Source of the DNA: Mycolicibacterium crocinum
GTDB lineage: Bacteria; Actinomycetota; Actinomycetes; Mycobacteriales; Mycobacteriaceae
Direction of reading: 5' to 3'
DNA: 64,000 nucleotides
Assembly: GCF_022370635.2 (NCBI RefSeq)
Contig: NZ_CP092362.2
Coordinates: 4,526,001 to 4,590,000 of the forward strand
In this document: positions 15,952 to 28,071 of the stretch, piece after piece
Position numbering within the stretch: the stretch's first letter is position 1
Layout: each line of letters opens with the position of its first letter
The notes under the pieces: generated by a model
Seen by the model: the letters and a program-made list of their open reading frames with translations, nothing else
What the model was told of the DNA's origin: nothing
Database searches by the model: none
Position numbers and translations under genes: made by a program

Positions 15952-17391
15952 ATGCGCCGACACCTCGCACGCCTGCTCGCGATCGCGAGCGTCGCTGCGG
16001 TGCTGGCCGGCTGCGGTACGACGATCTCCGGCAAGGCCGTGTCGGTGTTCGACGATCCGTTCAAAGTCGGTGGCCTGCAGGCGGTCGACGGGGCCAGCGG
16101 ATTGCGGTCGAACGCCGAAGAACCGACGCGCAAGGTCTCGCACGGCGACGGCGGCAAGGACGACGAGATCGCCGTGCAGTCGATCAGCGATTTGGAAGCG
16201 TTCTGGAAAGACGCCTACAAGGGCACGTTCGACGGCGAATTCCGGCCCGTCAAGGAACTGATCTCCTGGGACTCCAACGACTACGACGGCGAATTCTGCG
16301 GCGACACTACCTCCGATCTGATCAACGCCGGCTTCTGCGAGGACGACAACACCATCGGTTGGGATCGCGGCGTATTGCTGCCGGCTCTGCGACAAGCCAA
16401 TGGCGACATGGCAATCACGATGGTGTTGGCCCACGAATACGGGCACGCCATCCAGAAGATGGCCAAGCTCAACAAGAAGGGCACCCCGACGCTGGTCGCC
16501 GAACAGCAGGCCGACTGCTTTGCCGGCGTCTACATGCGGTGGGTGGCCGAAGGCAGTTCGAAACGGTTCACCCTCAGTACCGGTGATGGTCTGAATAACC
16601 TTCTCGCCGCGATGATTTCGTTCCGCGACCCGCTGCTGAGCCAGGACGACTACACCGACAGTGGCGACGAGCACGGCTCAGCGTTCGAACGAATCTCGGC
16701 CTTCCAGTTCGGATTCACCGACGGCCCGTCGTCGTGTGCCGCCATCGATGCGCAGGAGATCGGTCAACGTCGCGGCGATCTGCCGATCGAACTGCAGCGG
16801 GATCAGACCGGCGAATGGCCGGTCACCGAGGAGTCGGTTCGCTCGATCATCGAAGCGATGAACATCTTGTTCGCACCGAAGAACCCGCCCAAGCTCAGCT
16901 TCGATGCCGCCGCGACATCGAAATGCCCTGACGCGCGGCCCAGCACGCCGGTGTCGTTCTGCCCGGCCACCAACACGATCGCGGTCGACCTGCCGGGGTT
17001 GGAGAAGATGGGCGCCTCCAACGAGGGTCAGGACAACGTTCTGGTCACCGGCGACAACACCGCGTATTCGGCGCTGGTGTCGCGCTACATGCTCGCGCTG
17101 CAGCACGAGCGCGGCGGCCTGGTGCTGGACAATGCCGAAGCCGGCCTGCGCACCGCCTGCCTCACCGGCGTGGCCACCACCAAGTTGTCTAAAGAGGTCA
17201 CCACGCCTGACGGCAACACCGTCGCGCTGACGGCCGGCGACATCGACGAGGCGGTGTCCGGTCTGCTCACCAACGGCCTGGCCGCCAGCGACGTCAACGG
17301 GGAGTCGGTGCCTGCCGGGTTCAACCGCATCGACGCCTTCCGCATCGGCGTGCTGGGCGATCAAGACCGCTGCGTCAAGCGCTTCCCGTAG
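15952..17391 (+). CDS. Secreted lipoprotein, neutral zinc metallopeptidase
   Basis: 479 residues from ATG 15952 (MRRHLARLLAIAS). The signal peptide ends in LAGC with lipid Cys21. The zinc motif HEYGH lies at 161-165, and EQQADCFAG at 184-192 supplies the third ligand, as in YpfJ-type peptidases. A GGAGAGG stands about ten bases before the ATG. The in-frame start at 15910 would put 14 extra polar residues before the signal and is less likely. It is probably an envelope protease; the substrate is unknown. M. tuberculosis has no such gene between dinG and glgP. Confidence 0.88.
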   Translation: MRRHLARLLAIASVAAVLAGCGTTISGKAVSVFDDPFKVGGLQAVDGASGLRSNAEEPTRKVSHGDGGKDDEIAVQSISDLEAFWKDAYKGTFDGEFRPVKELISWDSNDYDGEFCGDTTSDLINAGFCEDDNTIGWDRGVLLPALRQANGDMAITMVLAHEYGHAIQKMAKLNKKGTPTLVAEQQADCFAGVYMRWVAEGSSKRFTLSTGDGLNNLLAAMISFRDPLLSQDDYTDSGDEHGSAFERISAFQFGFTDGPSSCAAIDAQEIGQRRGDLPIELQRDQTGEWPVTEESVRSIIEAMNILFAPKNPPKLSFDAAATSKCPDARPSTPVSFCPATNTIAVDLPGLEKMGASNEGQDNVLVTGDNTAYSALVSRYMLALQHERGGLVLDNAEAGLRTACLTGVATTKLSKEVTTPDGNTVALTAGDIDEAVSGLLTNGLAASDVNGESVPAGFNRIDAFRIGVLGDQDRCVKRFP

Positions 17392-17404
17392 GCCTTGCGG
17401 TGAA

Positions 17405-17456
17405 ACCGCACTGAGAGCGACCTTTTCGCAGGCACATTCTTCGCTCTCAGTGCGGT
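17405..17456. terminator. Perfect 16-bp inverted repeat between convergent genes
   Basis: accgcactgagagcga at 17405-17420 is repeated exactly in reverse at 17441-17456, with a 20-base loop. It sits between the stops of the metallopeptidase (plus) and the porin (minus). It could fold as a bidirectional terminator, though no T-run follows either arm. It may also be a dispersed intergenic repeat. Confidence 0.6.
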
Positions 17457-17465
17457 CTCAACGCC

Positions 17466-18200
17466 CTAGATCTTCTTGGTGACCCCGTACCAGGACAGAA
17501 TCGCGTCACCCTCGTCGGTGGACTTGCTCAGCGTGGCATACGAGCGGATGAACGACTCCCCCACGCAGCCATCGATTTTCACGTGGAAATTGCTGATCGA
17601 CACCCACGGCCGGTCGCCCTTGTACTGCTTCTTGGTCACCGGCACGATGTTGATGATGCCGGGCTTGAGACCAACCGTGATCGCCCCGCCGATGCTGCCG
17701 CCGACACCGGGCAGCAAGCCCTCGGCGGCGTTGTTCGGGAAGTCCAGTCCGATGATGCCGAGCGAGGTGTTCGCCCCGATGGTGCCACCGAGGGCGACAC
17801 CGTTGGACGTGCTCATGTCGATGCCGCAACCGATCTGGTAGCCCACCTCGAACACACCCCTCGGGTTCTCACCGGGCCCGTCGAGCGCGCCGTTGAAGAT
17901 GCCGCTGACGGTGTATTCCCGCGAGGAGATGGCGGTGGTCAGCGGTGCGATCGGCATCTGCACCTCGTCCTTGGCCGAGATCGTCAGCGTCCATCCATCA
18001 GGCGACTTCGTGGTGGCCGGCGGAGTGGAGGCCACCTTCCCGTCATCGACCGGCGGCGCGGCCGGGTCGGCGGCGGCAACGGGCTGAGCCAGGTCGGGGC
18101 CGCCGGGATCCGGATCGGCCGAGGCTGGTGCCGGAGCGACCAACAGGGTGCCCACCAGCGCCATCAGCGCCGCGCGACGAACAAACACTGCCCCGAACAC
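17466..18200 (-). CDS. MspA-family porin-like secreted protein
   Basis: 244 residues. Signal peptide residues 1-28, with cleavage near APASADPD. A Pro/Asp-rich spacer follows to about residue 65, then the MspA barrel-forming region: GWTLTISAKDEVQ, REYTVSGIFNGAL, VFEVGYQIGC, Gly-rich strands and the C-terminal ISNFHVKIDGCVGESFIRSY region. Two cysteines (in YQIGCGID and IDGCVGES) may form a disulfide not present in MspA itself. Family members are outer-membrane channels for small hydrophilic solutes. The spacer makes it longer than MspA. Channel activity is not shown. Confidence 0.87.
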   Translation of the reverse strand: MFGAVFVRRAALMALVGTLLVAPAPASADPDPGGPDLAQPVAAADPAAPPVDDGKVASTPPATTKSPDGWTLTISAKDEVQMPIAPLTTAISSREYTVSGIFNGALDGPGENPRGVFEVGYQIGCGIDMSTSNGVALGGTIGANTSLGIIGLDFPNNAAEGLLPGVGGSIGGAITVGLKPGIINIVPVTKKQYKGDRPWVSISNFHVKIDGCVGESFIRSYATLSKSTDEGDAILSWYGVTKKI

Positions 18201-18307
18201 CTTCCCGGATGCCGACGGTCCGCCCCGATGCGGGACCCCTCGACGTTCCTGTTGGGAACCTACAGGTGGCTCCCATGCCCTGCTAACCGGTTCCGGAACT
18301 CTCGGCG

Positions 18308-20890
18308 TTACGCAAGGGTGACCAGGCCGAGCTCGTTGTCGCCGGCCAGCAGCGGGTGATGCGGCAGCACCCGCACCGTGTAGCCGACCGAGCCGGCCAC
18401 CGGCAGCGGCGTGGTCGTCGAGAAGACATCGGCTCCGCCGTCACCGGAACCTGAGTGCACCATGTCCACGGTGATGGGGTCCTGCAGCGAGTCCGCGGCG
18501 TCGACGCGGCCCAGAACCGCCTGCACATCCACCTCGTCGGGTTTCAGCCCGGCCAGCGCGACGGTGGCCGTCAGCGTCAGCTCCGACCCCAGCAGCGGGG
18601 TGTCCGGCAGGCCGGTGCTGTCCACATCGGTGATCTGAATATTCGGCCAGGCTTCGCGGACGCGCTGCCGGTAGGCCGACAGGTCGCGGGCCGCCCCGAA
18701 CGGCAGGCCGTCGATCGGCGCGCTGGTGCGACGGAACGACTGTGCGGCAGGCGCGTAGTACTTCTCGGTGTAATCGCGCACCATCCGCGATGCCAGCACC
18801 TTCGGCCCGAGCGCCTGCAAGGTGTGCCGAACCATCTCCACCCAACGAGTGGGCACACCCTTGTCGTCGCGGTCGTAGAACGTTGGGGCGACGGAGTGCT
18901 CGAGCAGGTTGTAGAGCGCGGCGGACTCGATGTCGTCGCGGCGGTTCTCGTCGGCCAGACCGTCGGCTGTCGGTATCTCCCAACCGTTTTCGCCGTCGTA
19001 CCACTCATCCCACCAGCCGTCGCGGATGGACAGGTTCAGTCCGCCGTTCAGCGCGCTCTTCATGCCCGACGTGCCGCACGCTTCCAGCGGTCGCAGCGGA
19101 TTGTTCAGCCACACATCGCAGCCCCAGTACAACTGGCGGGCCATCGACATGTCGTAGTCGGGCAGGAAGGCGATGCGGTGACGCACCTCCGGCCGATCGG
19201 CGAACCTGACGATCTGCTGGATCAGCGCCTTGCCTGCGTCGTCGGCGGGGTGTGACTTGCCCGCTACGATCAGCTGCAGGGGCTTGTCCTTGTCGAGCAG
19301 CAGCGCCTCGAGACGCGCCGGATCGCGCAGCATCAACGTCAGGCGCTTGTAGGTCGGGACGCGGCGGGCGAAACCAATGGTCAGCACGTCTGGGTCGAAA
19401 GCCGTTGCGATCCAGCCTAATTCGGCCTCGGATGCGCCGCGCTCCAGCCACGACCGGCGCAGCCGCAGCCGGACATCCTCGACGAGCAGCGCACGCAGCT
19501 GGGAGCGGATCCACCAGATGTGGCCGGTGTCGACCTGCTGCAGGCGAGCCCAGACGTTGGGTTCGCGCAGCGCCTCGGTGGAACCGGCCAGCTCGCGACC
19601 GAGCTCCAGCCACTGCGGGGCCGCCCAGGTCGGTCCGTGCACACCGTTGGTGATCGAACCGATCGGCACCTCCGCCGGATCGAATCCCGGCCACAACTCG
19701 TCGAACATCGCCCGGCTGACCCGCCCGTGCAGCAGCGACACCCCGTTGGCACGCTGCGCCAACCGCAAGCCCATGTGCGCCATGTTGAACTTCGACGGGT
19801 CGTCCTCGGCGCCGAACGCAAGCACCCGCCCCACCGGAACCTCCGGCAGCAAGCCGGTTTTCCCGTCGTCGCCGAAGTAGGACTGCACCATCTCCACCGG
19901 GAACCGGTCGATGCCGGCGGGCACCGGTGTGTGGGTGGTGAACACCGTGCTGGCCCGCACCAGGGTCAGGGCGGTATCGAAGTCGAGGTTCTGCTCGGAG
20001 ATGTACTCGCGGATCCGCTCGACACCCAGGAAGCCGGCGTGGCCCTCGTTCATGTGGAACACATCCGGGGCGGGCAGACCCTCGATGGCGGTGAACGCAC
20101 GGATGGCCCGCACGCCGCCGATACCGGCCAGCAACTCCTGCTTGATGCGGTGATCCTGGTCGCCGCCGTAGAGCCGGTCGGTGACGTTACGCAGATCGTG
20201 TTCGTTTTCGGGGATGTCAGAGTCCAAGAGCAGCAGCGGAATCCGCCCGACCTGCGCCACCCACACTCTGGCCCGCAGCACCTTGGCGTCCGGCATCGCC
20301 AGCTCGACCAACACAGGAGCGCCGGCCGCATCGGTCAGCAGCCGAAGCGGCAGGCCCTGCGGATCCAGCGACGGATAGTTCTCGTGCTGCCAGCCGTCGG
20401 CGGTCAGTGACTGGCGGAAGTACCCGGACCGGTAGTACAGGCCGACGGCAATCAGCGGCAGCCCCAGATCCGACGCAGACTTCAAGTGATCACCGGCCAG
20501 AATGCCCAGACCGCCCGAATAGTTCGGCAGCACCTCGGCGACACCGAACTCCATCGAGAAGTACGCGATGCCGGTCGGCATCGATGTGGGGTCCTGCTCC
20601 TGATACCACATCGGCCGGCTCAGGTAGTCGTCCAGATCCGCGGCGAGCTGGTCGAGGATGGCGAGGAACTGCTCGTCCTCGGCGAGCTCATCCAGCCGCG
20701 CCGGGGCGACCGCACCCAGTAGTGCCACCGGGTCCTGTCCGGTCTGCAGCCACAGTCGCGGATCGATCGAGGCGAACAGATCTTGGGTCGGCTTGTCCCA
20801 TGACCAACGCAGGTTGGTGGACAACCGGCCGAGGGCTGCGAGCCGCTCGGGCAAATGGGCACGGACCGTGAATCTGCGGAGGGCCTTCAC
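18308..20890 (-). CDS. glgP: Alpha-glucan (glycogen/maltodextrin) phosphorylase
   Basis: Releases glucose-1-phosphate from alpha-1,4-glucans using pyridoxal phosphate. 860 residues. The N-terminal DUF3417 region (RFTVRAHLPERLAALGRLS) is typical of the actinobacterial type. HMNEGHAGFLG lies mid-protein. The PLP lysine is in GTSGMKSALNGG at about residue 610, followed by RDGWWDEWYDGENGW. Divergent from glgE with about 235 bases between the starts. Equivalent to Rv1328. Confidence 0.96.
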   Translation of the reverse strand: MKALRRFTVRAHLPERLAALGRLSTNLRWSWDKPTQDLFASIDPRLWLQTGQDPVALLGAVAPARLDELAEDEQFLAILDQLAADLDDYLSRPMWYQEQDPTSMPTGIAYFSMEFGVAEVLPNYSGGLGILAGDHLKSASDLGLPLIAVGLYYRSGYFRQSLTADGWQHENYPSLDPQGLPLRLLTDAAGAPVLVELAMPDAKVLRARVWVAQVGRIPLLLLDSDIPENEHDLRNVTDRLYGGDQDHRIKQELLAGIGGVRAIRAFTAIEGLPAPDVFHMNEGHAGFLGVERIREYISEQNLDFDTALTLVRASTVFTTHTPVPAGIDRFPVEMVQSYFGDDGKTGLLPEVPVGRVLAFGAEDDPSKFNMAHMGLRLAQRANGVSLLHGRVSRAMFDELWPGFDPAEVPIGSITNGVHGPTWAAPQWLELGRELAGSTEALREPNVWARLQQVDTGHIWWIRSQLRALLVEDVRLRLRRSWLERGASEAELGWIATAFDPDVLTIGFARRVPTYKRLTLMLRDPARLEALLLDKDKPLQLIVAGKSHPADDAGKALIQQIVRFADRPEVRHRIAFLPDYDMSMARQLYWGCDVWLNNPLRPLEACGTSGMKSALNGGLNLSIRDGWWDEWYDGENGWEIPTADGLADENRRDDIESAALYNLLEHSVAPTFYDRDDKGVPTRWVEMVRHTLQALGPKVLASRMVRDYTEKYYAPAAQSFRRTSAPIDGLPFGAARDLSAYRQRVREAWPNIQITDVDSTGLPDTPLLGSELTLTATVALAGLKPDEVDVQAVLGRVDAADSLQDPITVDMVHSGSGDGGADVFSTTTPLPVAGSVGYTVRVLPHHPLLAGDNELGLVTLA

Positions 20891-21125
20891 GCGTTCTTAC
20901 CTTACTGAGGTTCTCCCCGCCGTTGAGCGGCCGTGGCCTTCTTGCCCCCACATTCATTCCGAGCACTACGGTGTGAAGAGAGCGCGATGCGGTTACCCCG
21001 AGGGTCAAGGACTCTCACGACCGGTGCGGCGACAACGGATGTCGCTGTGCCACGACAACGAGAAAACCGACTCAAGCCGGCGCGGAGCAGACCACGCCGC
21101 ACAAAGTCAGGAATGGAGTGGTTGG

Positions 21126-23213
21126 GTGCCCGGTCGTATCGAGATCGATGACGTCGCGCCCGTTGTGTCCTGCGGTACCTATCCGGCCAAGGCGGTCGTC
21201 GGCGAAGTCGTGCCGGTCGCCGCGACGGTGTGGCGAGAGGGGCACGACGCGGTCGCGGCGACGTTGGTGGTGCGCTACCTCGGAACAGCCCACCCCCAGC
21301 TGGGCCAGAACCCGACTCGGCGGGTCAAGGCCCTCGAGGGAGCCGAACTGACGGAGGCGTCGCCCGCCGTCAGCCGGGTGAAGCCTCAGCTGTATCCGAT
21401 GGAATTGGGCCGCACACCCGACCTCTTCCACGGCCAATTCGTGCCCGATCGGGTGGGGCTGTGGACATTCCGGATCGACGGGTGGGGCGACCCGCTCACC
21501 ACCTGGCGGCACAACGTCACCGTCAAACTCAACGCCGGCCAGGGCGAGTCGGAACTGAACAATGACCTGATCGTGGGCGGCAATCTGCTGGCCCGTGCGG
21601 CCACGGGTGTGCCGCGTGATCGCCGTGCGCCGTTGTTGGCGGCCGCGGCAGCGCTGCGCGAGGCCGGCGATCCGCTGACCCGTGCGGCACTGGCACTTTC
21701 CCACGAAGTCACCGATCTGCTGGCCCAGTTCCCGCTTCGGGAGCTGGTCACCCGGGGGACCACCTACGGAATCTGGGTGGACCGACCGATGGCGCGGTGC
21801 AGCGCCTGGTACGAGCTGTTCCCGCGTTCGACCGGTGGTCGCGACGAAGACGGCCGGCCGGTGCACGGCACGTTCGAGACGGCGGCAGCAGCGCTGCCGC
21901 GAGTGGCGTCCATGGGCTTCAACGTGGTGTATCTGCCGCCCATTCATCCGATCGGCAAGGTGCACCGCAAGGGCCGCAACAACACCGTGACGGCCGAACC
22001 CGGCGACGTGGGGTCGCCGTGGGCCATCGGCAGCGACGAAGGCGGCCACGACGCCATCCACCCCGACCTCGGGACGATCGACGACTTCGACCGGTTCGTC
22101 GCCGCGGCCCGCGACAACGGGCTTGAAGTCGCACTGGATCTTGCGCTGCAATGCGCCCCGGATCACCCGTGGGCCAAAAATCACCGGGAGTGGTTCACTG
22201 AACTGCCCGACGGCACGATCGCCTACGCGGAAAACCCGCCCAAGAAGTACCAGGACATCTACCCGCTGAACTTCGACAACGATCCCGGCGGCCTCTACGA
22301 CGAGGTGCTGCGGGTTGTTCAGCACTGGATGGACCACGGCATCAAGATCTTTCGGGTCGACAACCCGCACACCAAGCCACCGAACTTCTGGGCGTGGCTG
22401 ATCAGTCAGGTCAAGGCGATCGATCCCGACGTGCTGTTCCTGGCCGAGGCGTTCACCCGACCCGCCCGGTTGCACGGCCTTGCGAAACTCGGCTTCACGC
22501 AGTCGTATTCGTATTTCACCTGGCGCACCGCCAAGTGGGAGCTCGAGGAATTCGGCCGGGAGATCGCCGAACACGCCGACTACACGCGACCGAACTTGTT
22601 CGTCAACACCCCGGACATCCTGCACGAAAGCCTGCAACACGGCGGCCCCGGCATGTTCGCGATCCGGGCGGTGCTGGCCTCGACGATGGGCAGTTCGTGG
22701 GGCGTGTACTCCGGCTACGAACTCTACGAACACCTGCCGGTGCGGGAAGGCAGCGAAGAGTACCTGGACTCCGAGAAGTACGAGCTGCGGCCGCGCGACT
22801 TCGAGGCAGCGCTCGCCCATGGGCAGTCGCTGGAGCCATTCCTGCGGCGGCTCAACGAGATCCGTCATCTTCACCCCGCGTTGTGCCAGATGCGCACGAT
22901 CACCTTCCACCACATCGACAACGACGCGCTGCTGGCCTACAGCAAGTTCGACCCGGTGTCGGGCGACACCGTGCTGGTGGTGGTGACGCTGAACGCCTTC
23001 GGCCCGGAGGAAGGCACCCTGTGGCTAGATATGGCCGCTTTGGGTATGCAGCCCTATGACCGCTTCTGGGTGCGCGACGAGATCACCGGGGAGGAATACC
23101 AGTGGGGGCAGTCGAACTATGTGCGGCTGGAGCCGGCCCGAGCCGTCGCGCACATCCTGAACATGCCGTTGGTACCGCAGGAGCAGAGAGCAAGTCTGCT
23201 GCGCCGGGAGTGA
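21126..23213 (+). CDS. glgE: Maltosyltransferase GlgE (alpha-1,4-glucan:maltose-1-phosphate)
   Basis: GH13_3 enzyme that extends alpha-1,4-glucan with maltose-1-phosphate. 695 residues from GTG 21126 (MPGRIEIDDVAPVVSCG), with GGAG seven bases before it. An ATG at 21039 in the same frame would add 29 residues (MSLCHDNEKTDSS) and cannot be excluded. The nucleophile lies in FRVDNPHTKP (Asp412) and the acid/base in FLAEAFTRP (Glu441). Phosphate-site elements such as NPPKKYQD are present. 25 bases before glgB. GlgE needs maltose-1-phosphate, made by Pep2/TreS or GlgM, which are not in this window. Confidence 0.95.
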   Translation: MPGRIEIDDVAPVVSCGTYPAKAVVGEVVPVAATVWREGHDAVAATLVVRYLGTAHPQLGQNPTRRVKALEGAELTEASPAVSRVKPQLYPMELGRTPDLFHGQFVPDRVGLWTFRIDGWGDPLTTWRHNVTVKLNAGQGESELNNDLIVGGNLLARAATGVPRDRRAPLLAAAAALREAGDPLTRAALALSHEVTDLLAQFPLRELVTRGTTYGIWVDRPMARCSAWYELFPRSTGGRDEDGRPVHGTFETAAAALPRVASMGFNVVYLPPIHPIGKVHRKGRNNTVTAEPGDVGSPWAIGSDEGGHDAIHPDLGTIDDFDRFVAAARDNGLEVALDLALQCAPDHPWAKNHREWFTELPDGTIAYAENPPKKYQDIYPLNFDNDPGGLYDEVLRVVQHWMDHGIKIFRVDNPHTKPPNFWAWLISQVKAIDPDVLFLAEAFTRPARLHGLAKLGFTQSYSYFTWRTAKWELEEFGREIAEHADYTRPNLFVNTPDILHESLQHGGPGMFAIRAVLASTMGSSWGVYSGYELYEHLPVREGSEEYLDSEKYELRPRDFEAALAHGQSLEPFLRRLNEIRHLHPALCQMRTITFHHIDNDALLAYSKFDPVSGDTVLVVVTLNAFGPEEGTLWLDMAALGMQPYDRFWVRDEITGEEYQWGQSNYVRLEPARAVAHILNMPLVPQEQRASLLRRE

Positions 23214-23238
23214 CGGGAACGACGAAGGAGCCTTGGCA

Positions 23239-25445
<2,207 letters not shown>

Positions 25446-25449
<4 letters not shown>

Positions 25450-26339
25450 TACAGCGCGTTGGCCAGGTTGCGCCGGCCGGTGATCACATCCGGGTCGGCG
25501 GGATCGAACAGCTCGAACAGCTCGATCAACCGGGTGCGCACCTTGGTGCGGTCGTCGTCAGACGTCTTACGCACCAAGGCGATCAGGCGGTCGAAGGCCG
25601 GGATGACGTCCTGATTGAGGATCTGGACGTCGGCGGCGGCGAAGGCCGCCTCGATATCATCGGGAGCGGCATCGGCCACAGCCACCGCGTCGGGACTGTG
25701 CGCGGTAGCGCGTTGGAGGAACGTCATCTGGCGCAGGGCGCCCTTGGCTTCGGCGTGCTGCGGATCGGCATCGAGAATGGCCTGATACGCCGCCGCTGCG
25801 GCCGCGAAGTCGCCGGCATCGAGTAGTTCACGCGCCTGCGCCAGCGCCGGGTCGACGGCCGCTTCGTCTTCGGAATCGGCTGAGCCGGATAGCTTTCCGG
25901 CCGTCGCCTGCAGCAGCGAGTCGACCCAACGACGCAGCTGCTCGGGCGGTTGCGGCCCCTGGAAGCTGGCCAGCGGCTGCCCGCCTGCCAATGCCACCAC
26001 CGTGGGCACCGCCTCGATGCCGAACATCTGGGCCACCCGGGGCACGACGTCGACGTTCACCGTGGCCAGCGACCATTTGCCGTTGTCATCGGTCGCCAAG
26101 GCGCCGAGAACCTCGGTCAGCTGCACCGAGGCGTCACTGCGGGGTGACCAGAGCACGACAACGACCGGCACGTGGCCGGACCGCACCAACACCTCGGCTT
26201 CGAAATTCGCCTCGGTGACCTCGACGCCGGCGCTCGGGGCGGCCGCACCGCCCGCGGGCTGCTGGGCGCGCTGTTTGAGGCCGGACAGGTCGACGGCACC
26301 GGCCAAAGCCGGGCCGATTGGGGGGCGAGGACGCGTCAC
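25446..26339 (-). CDS. Thioredoxin-fold/TPR protein, CnoX-like, lacking the CxxC pair
   Basis: 297 residues. An N-terminal thioredoxin fold covers about residues 38-145, with the place of the CxxC taken by WSPRSDAS (64-71) and a normal cis-Pro region (EAVPTVVALAGG). The C-terminal half (about 160-297) has tetratricopeptide-like helices such as ELLDAGDFAAAAAAYQAILD. This is the architecture of YbbN/CnoX, a holdase chaperone. With no cysteines the fold cannot catalyse dithiol exchange. Position matches Rv1324. Convergent with glgB, overlapping its end by four bases. Confidence 0.88.
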
Positions 26340-26352
26340 GTTCCCAAGTCTG

Positions 26353-26727
26353 TCATGTCGTCGACGATGCCGAATCGAGTGGCTGACCTGAAGTCACAGA
26401 AGCCACTCCAGCACCCAATTTGGCCGTCCGATCAGCCCATATGAGGAAAATCACACTTCCGAGCGGCACGATGCTGCCCAGCAACGCCAGCAACCACGTG
26501 AACGCGCCCCACTTGTAGGCGAGTCCGGCCAGGAGAGCAGTGATCACGAACGCAATGAAGACCAGCCCATGGGCCATGCCGAACACCTTGACGCCGATCT
26601 CGGTGCGCGGGCTTCCCAGGTACTTGAAATACATCCCCACCAGCAGCCCGACCCAGCTCACCGCTTCGGCCAGCGCCACCAACCGGAACCGGCCGGCCGT
26701 GCTGCGGATGTCAAAAGTGCTCGTCAT
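26353..26727 (-). CDS. DUF3817 integral membrane protein, second copy
   Basis: 124 residues with three hydrophobic segments at about 16-36, 46-68 and 72-92, and the conserved FGMAHGLVFIAFV segment, matching the layout of the 4932-5285 protein (VVHGWVYFIYLLF). Function unknown. Stands between the thioredoxin-like gene and fadA4 on the same strand. Confidence 0.85.
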   Translation of the reverse strand: MTSTFDIRSTAGRFRLVALAEAVSWVGLLVGMYFKYLGSPRTEIGVKVFGMAHGLVFIAFVITALLAGLAYKWGAFTWLLALLGSIVPLGSVIFLIWADRTAKLGAGVASVTSGQPLDSASSTT

Positions 26728-26797
26728 GCCGCCATTGTGCCGCAGCGGCGCGCCAGCTACTACGCCGCGTCGTTGACCCGACCCGGGCTACCCCTGT

Positions 26798-27979
26798 TCA
26801 GCCGGCGCGCAGGATCAGCGCGTCGCCCTGGCCGCCGGCCCCGCAGAGAGCGGCCACCGCGTAGCCCGAGCCACGCCGGGAGAGCTCCAGCGCCGCGTGC
26901 AGCGTGATGCGCGCACCGGACATGCCGATCGGGTGGCCGACCGCGATGGCGCCGCCGTTGCGGTTGACCCGCTCGGCGTCGACACCCAGTTCCTTGGTCG
27001 AGGCCAGCGCCACGGCGGAGAACGCCTCGTTGATCTCGATGACATCGAGCTGATCGAGGGTGATGCCCTCACGCGCGACGGCCTTCTTGATCGCGTTGGC
27101 CGGCTGCGACTGCAGCGTCGAGTCCGGACCCGCGACGACACCGTGAGCACCGATCTCGCACAGCCAGCTCAAGCCAAGTTCCTGGGCCTTGGCCTTGTTC
27201 ATCACCACGACAGCGCAACCGCCGTCAGAGATCTGGGACGCCGAGCCGGCGGTGATGGTGCCGTCCTTGCGGAACGCGGGCTTGAGCCCGGCCAGCGATT
27301 CGGCCGTGGTGTTCGCGCGGATGCCCTCGTCCTCTTTGAACTCGATCGGATCGCCCTTGCGCTGCGGGATCTGTACCGGCACGACCTCGTCGGCGAACAC
27401 GCCGTCCTTCCAGGCCGCGGCGGCCTTCTGGTGCGAGATCGCGGCGAATTCGTCCTGCTCCTGGCGGGTGAACTTGTCGGTGTCATTGCGCTGCTCGGTC
27501 AGCGCACCCATCGGCTGGTCGGTGAAGACGTCGTGCAGGCCGTCGTAGGCCATCGAGTCGAGCACGGTGACGTCGCCGTACTTGTAGCCCTCGCGGCTGT
27601 TGATCAGCAGGTGCGGGGCCTTGGTCATCGACTCCTGGCCGCCGGCGACGACGACGTCGAACTCACCGGCCCGGATCAGCTGATCGGCCAGCGCGATCGA
27701 GTCGATGCCCGACAGGCACATCTTGTTGATGCTCAGAGCGGGCACATCCCAGCCGATTCCGGCGGCCACAGCGGCCTGGCGGGCCGGCATCTGGCCCGCG
27801 CCTGCGGTCAGGACCTGACCCATGATCACGTACTCCACCAGCGACGCCGGCACGCCGGCCTTCTCCAGAGCCCCCTTGATCGCGAACGCGCCCAGGTCAC
27901 TCCCGGAGAAATCCTTGAGCGAACCCATCAGCTTTCCGATGGGAGTCCGTGCTCCAGCAACGATCACCGACGTCGTCAT
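26798..27979 (-). CDS. fadA4: Acetyl-CoA acetyltransferase (thiolase)
   Basis: Condenses or cleaves acetoacetyl-CoA. 393 residues from ATG 27977-27979, preceded by GGAGG five bases upstream; the TTG at 27991 overlaps that site. NKMCLSGID holds the acyl-accepting Cys88, VGHPIGMSGAR the His349 and ALCGAGGQGDA the Cys379, so all three catalytic residues are present. Position equals Rv1323. Divergent from the epimerase gene with about 90 bases between. Confidence 0.96.
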   Translation of the reverse strand: MTTSVIVAGARTPIGKLMGSLKDFSGSDLGAFAIKGALEKAGVPASLVEYVIMGQVLTAGAGQMPARQAAVAAGIGWDVPALSINKMCLSGIDSIALADQLIRAGEFDVVVAGGQESMTKAPHLLINSREGYKYGDVTVLDSMAYDGLHDVFTDQPMGALTEQRNDTDKFTRQEQDEFAAISHQKAAAAWKDGVFADEVVPVQIPQRKGDPIEFKEDEGIRANTTAESLAGLKPAFRKDGTITAGSASQISDGGCAVVVMNKAKAQELGLSWLCEIGAHGVVAGPDSTLQSQPANAIKKAVAREGITLDQLDVIEINEAFSAVALASTKELGVDAERVNRNGGAIAVGHPIGMSGARITLHAALELSRRGSGYAVAALCGAGGQGDALILRAG

Positions 27980-28053
27980 ACCTACCTCCAAGAGCGTTTC
28001 GAGCCGTCCCGATGCGGCTATCCACGGATCCCCCAGTGTTGAATCCGATGTGG

Positions 28054-28059
28054 TTAGGT
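28054..28059 (+). promoter_or_regulatory. -10 element (TAGGTT), likely leaderless promoter of the epimerase gene
   Basis: TAGGTT fits the mycobacterial TANNNT -10 consensus and ends 12 bases before the ATG at 28072. Transcription would begin at or within a few bases of the start codon. No Shine-Dalgarno precedes that ATG, which supports a leaderless mRNA. Confidence 0.45.
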
Positions 28060-28071
28060 TACCTTTGCGTT

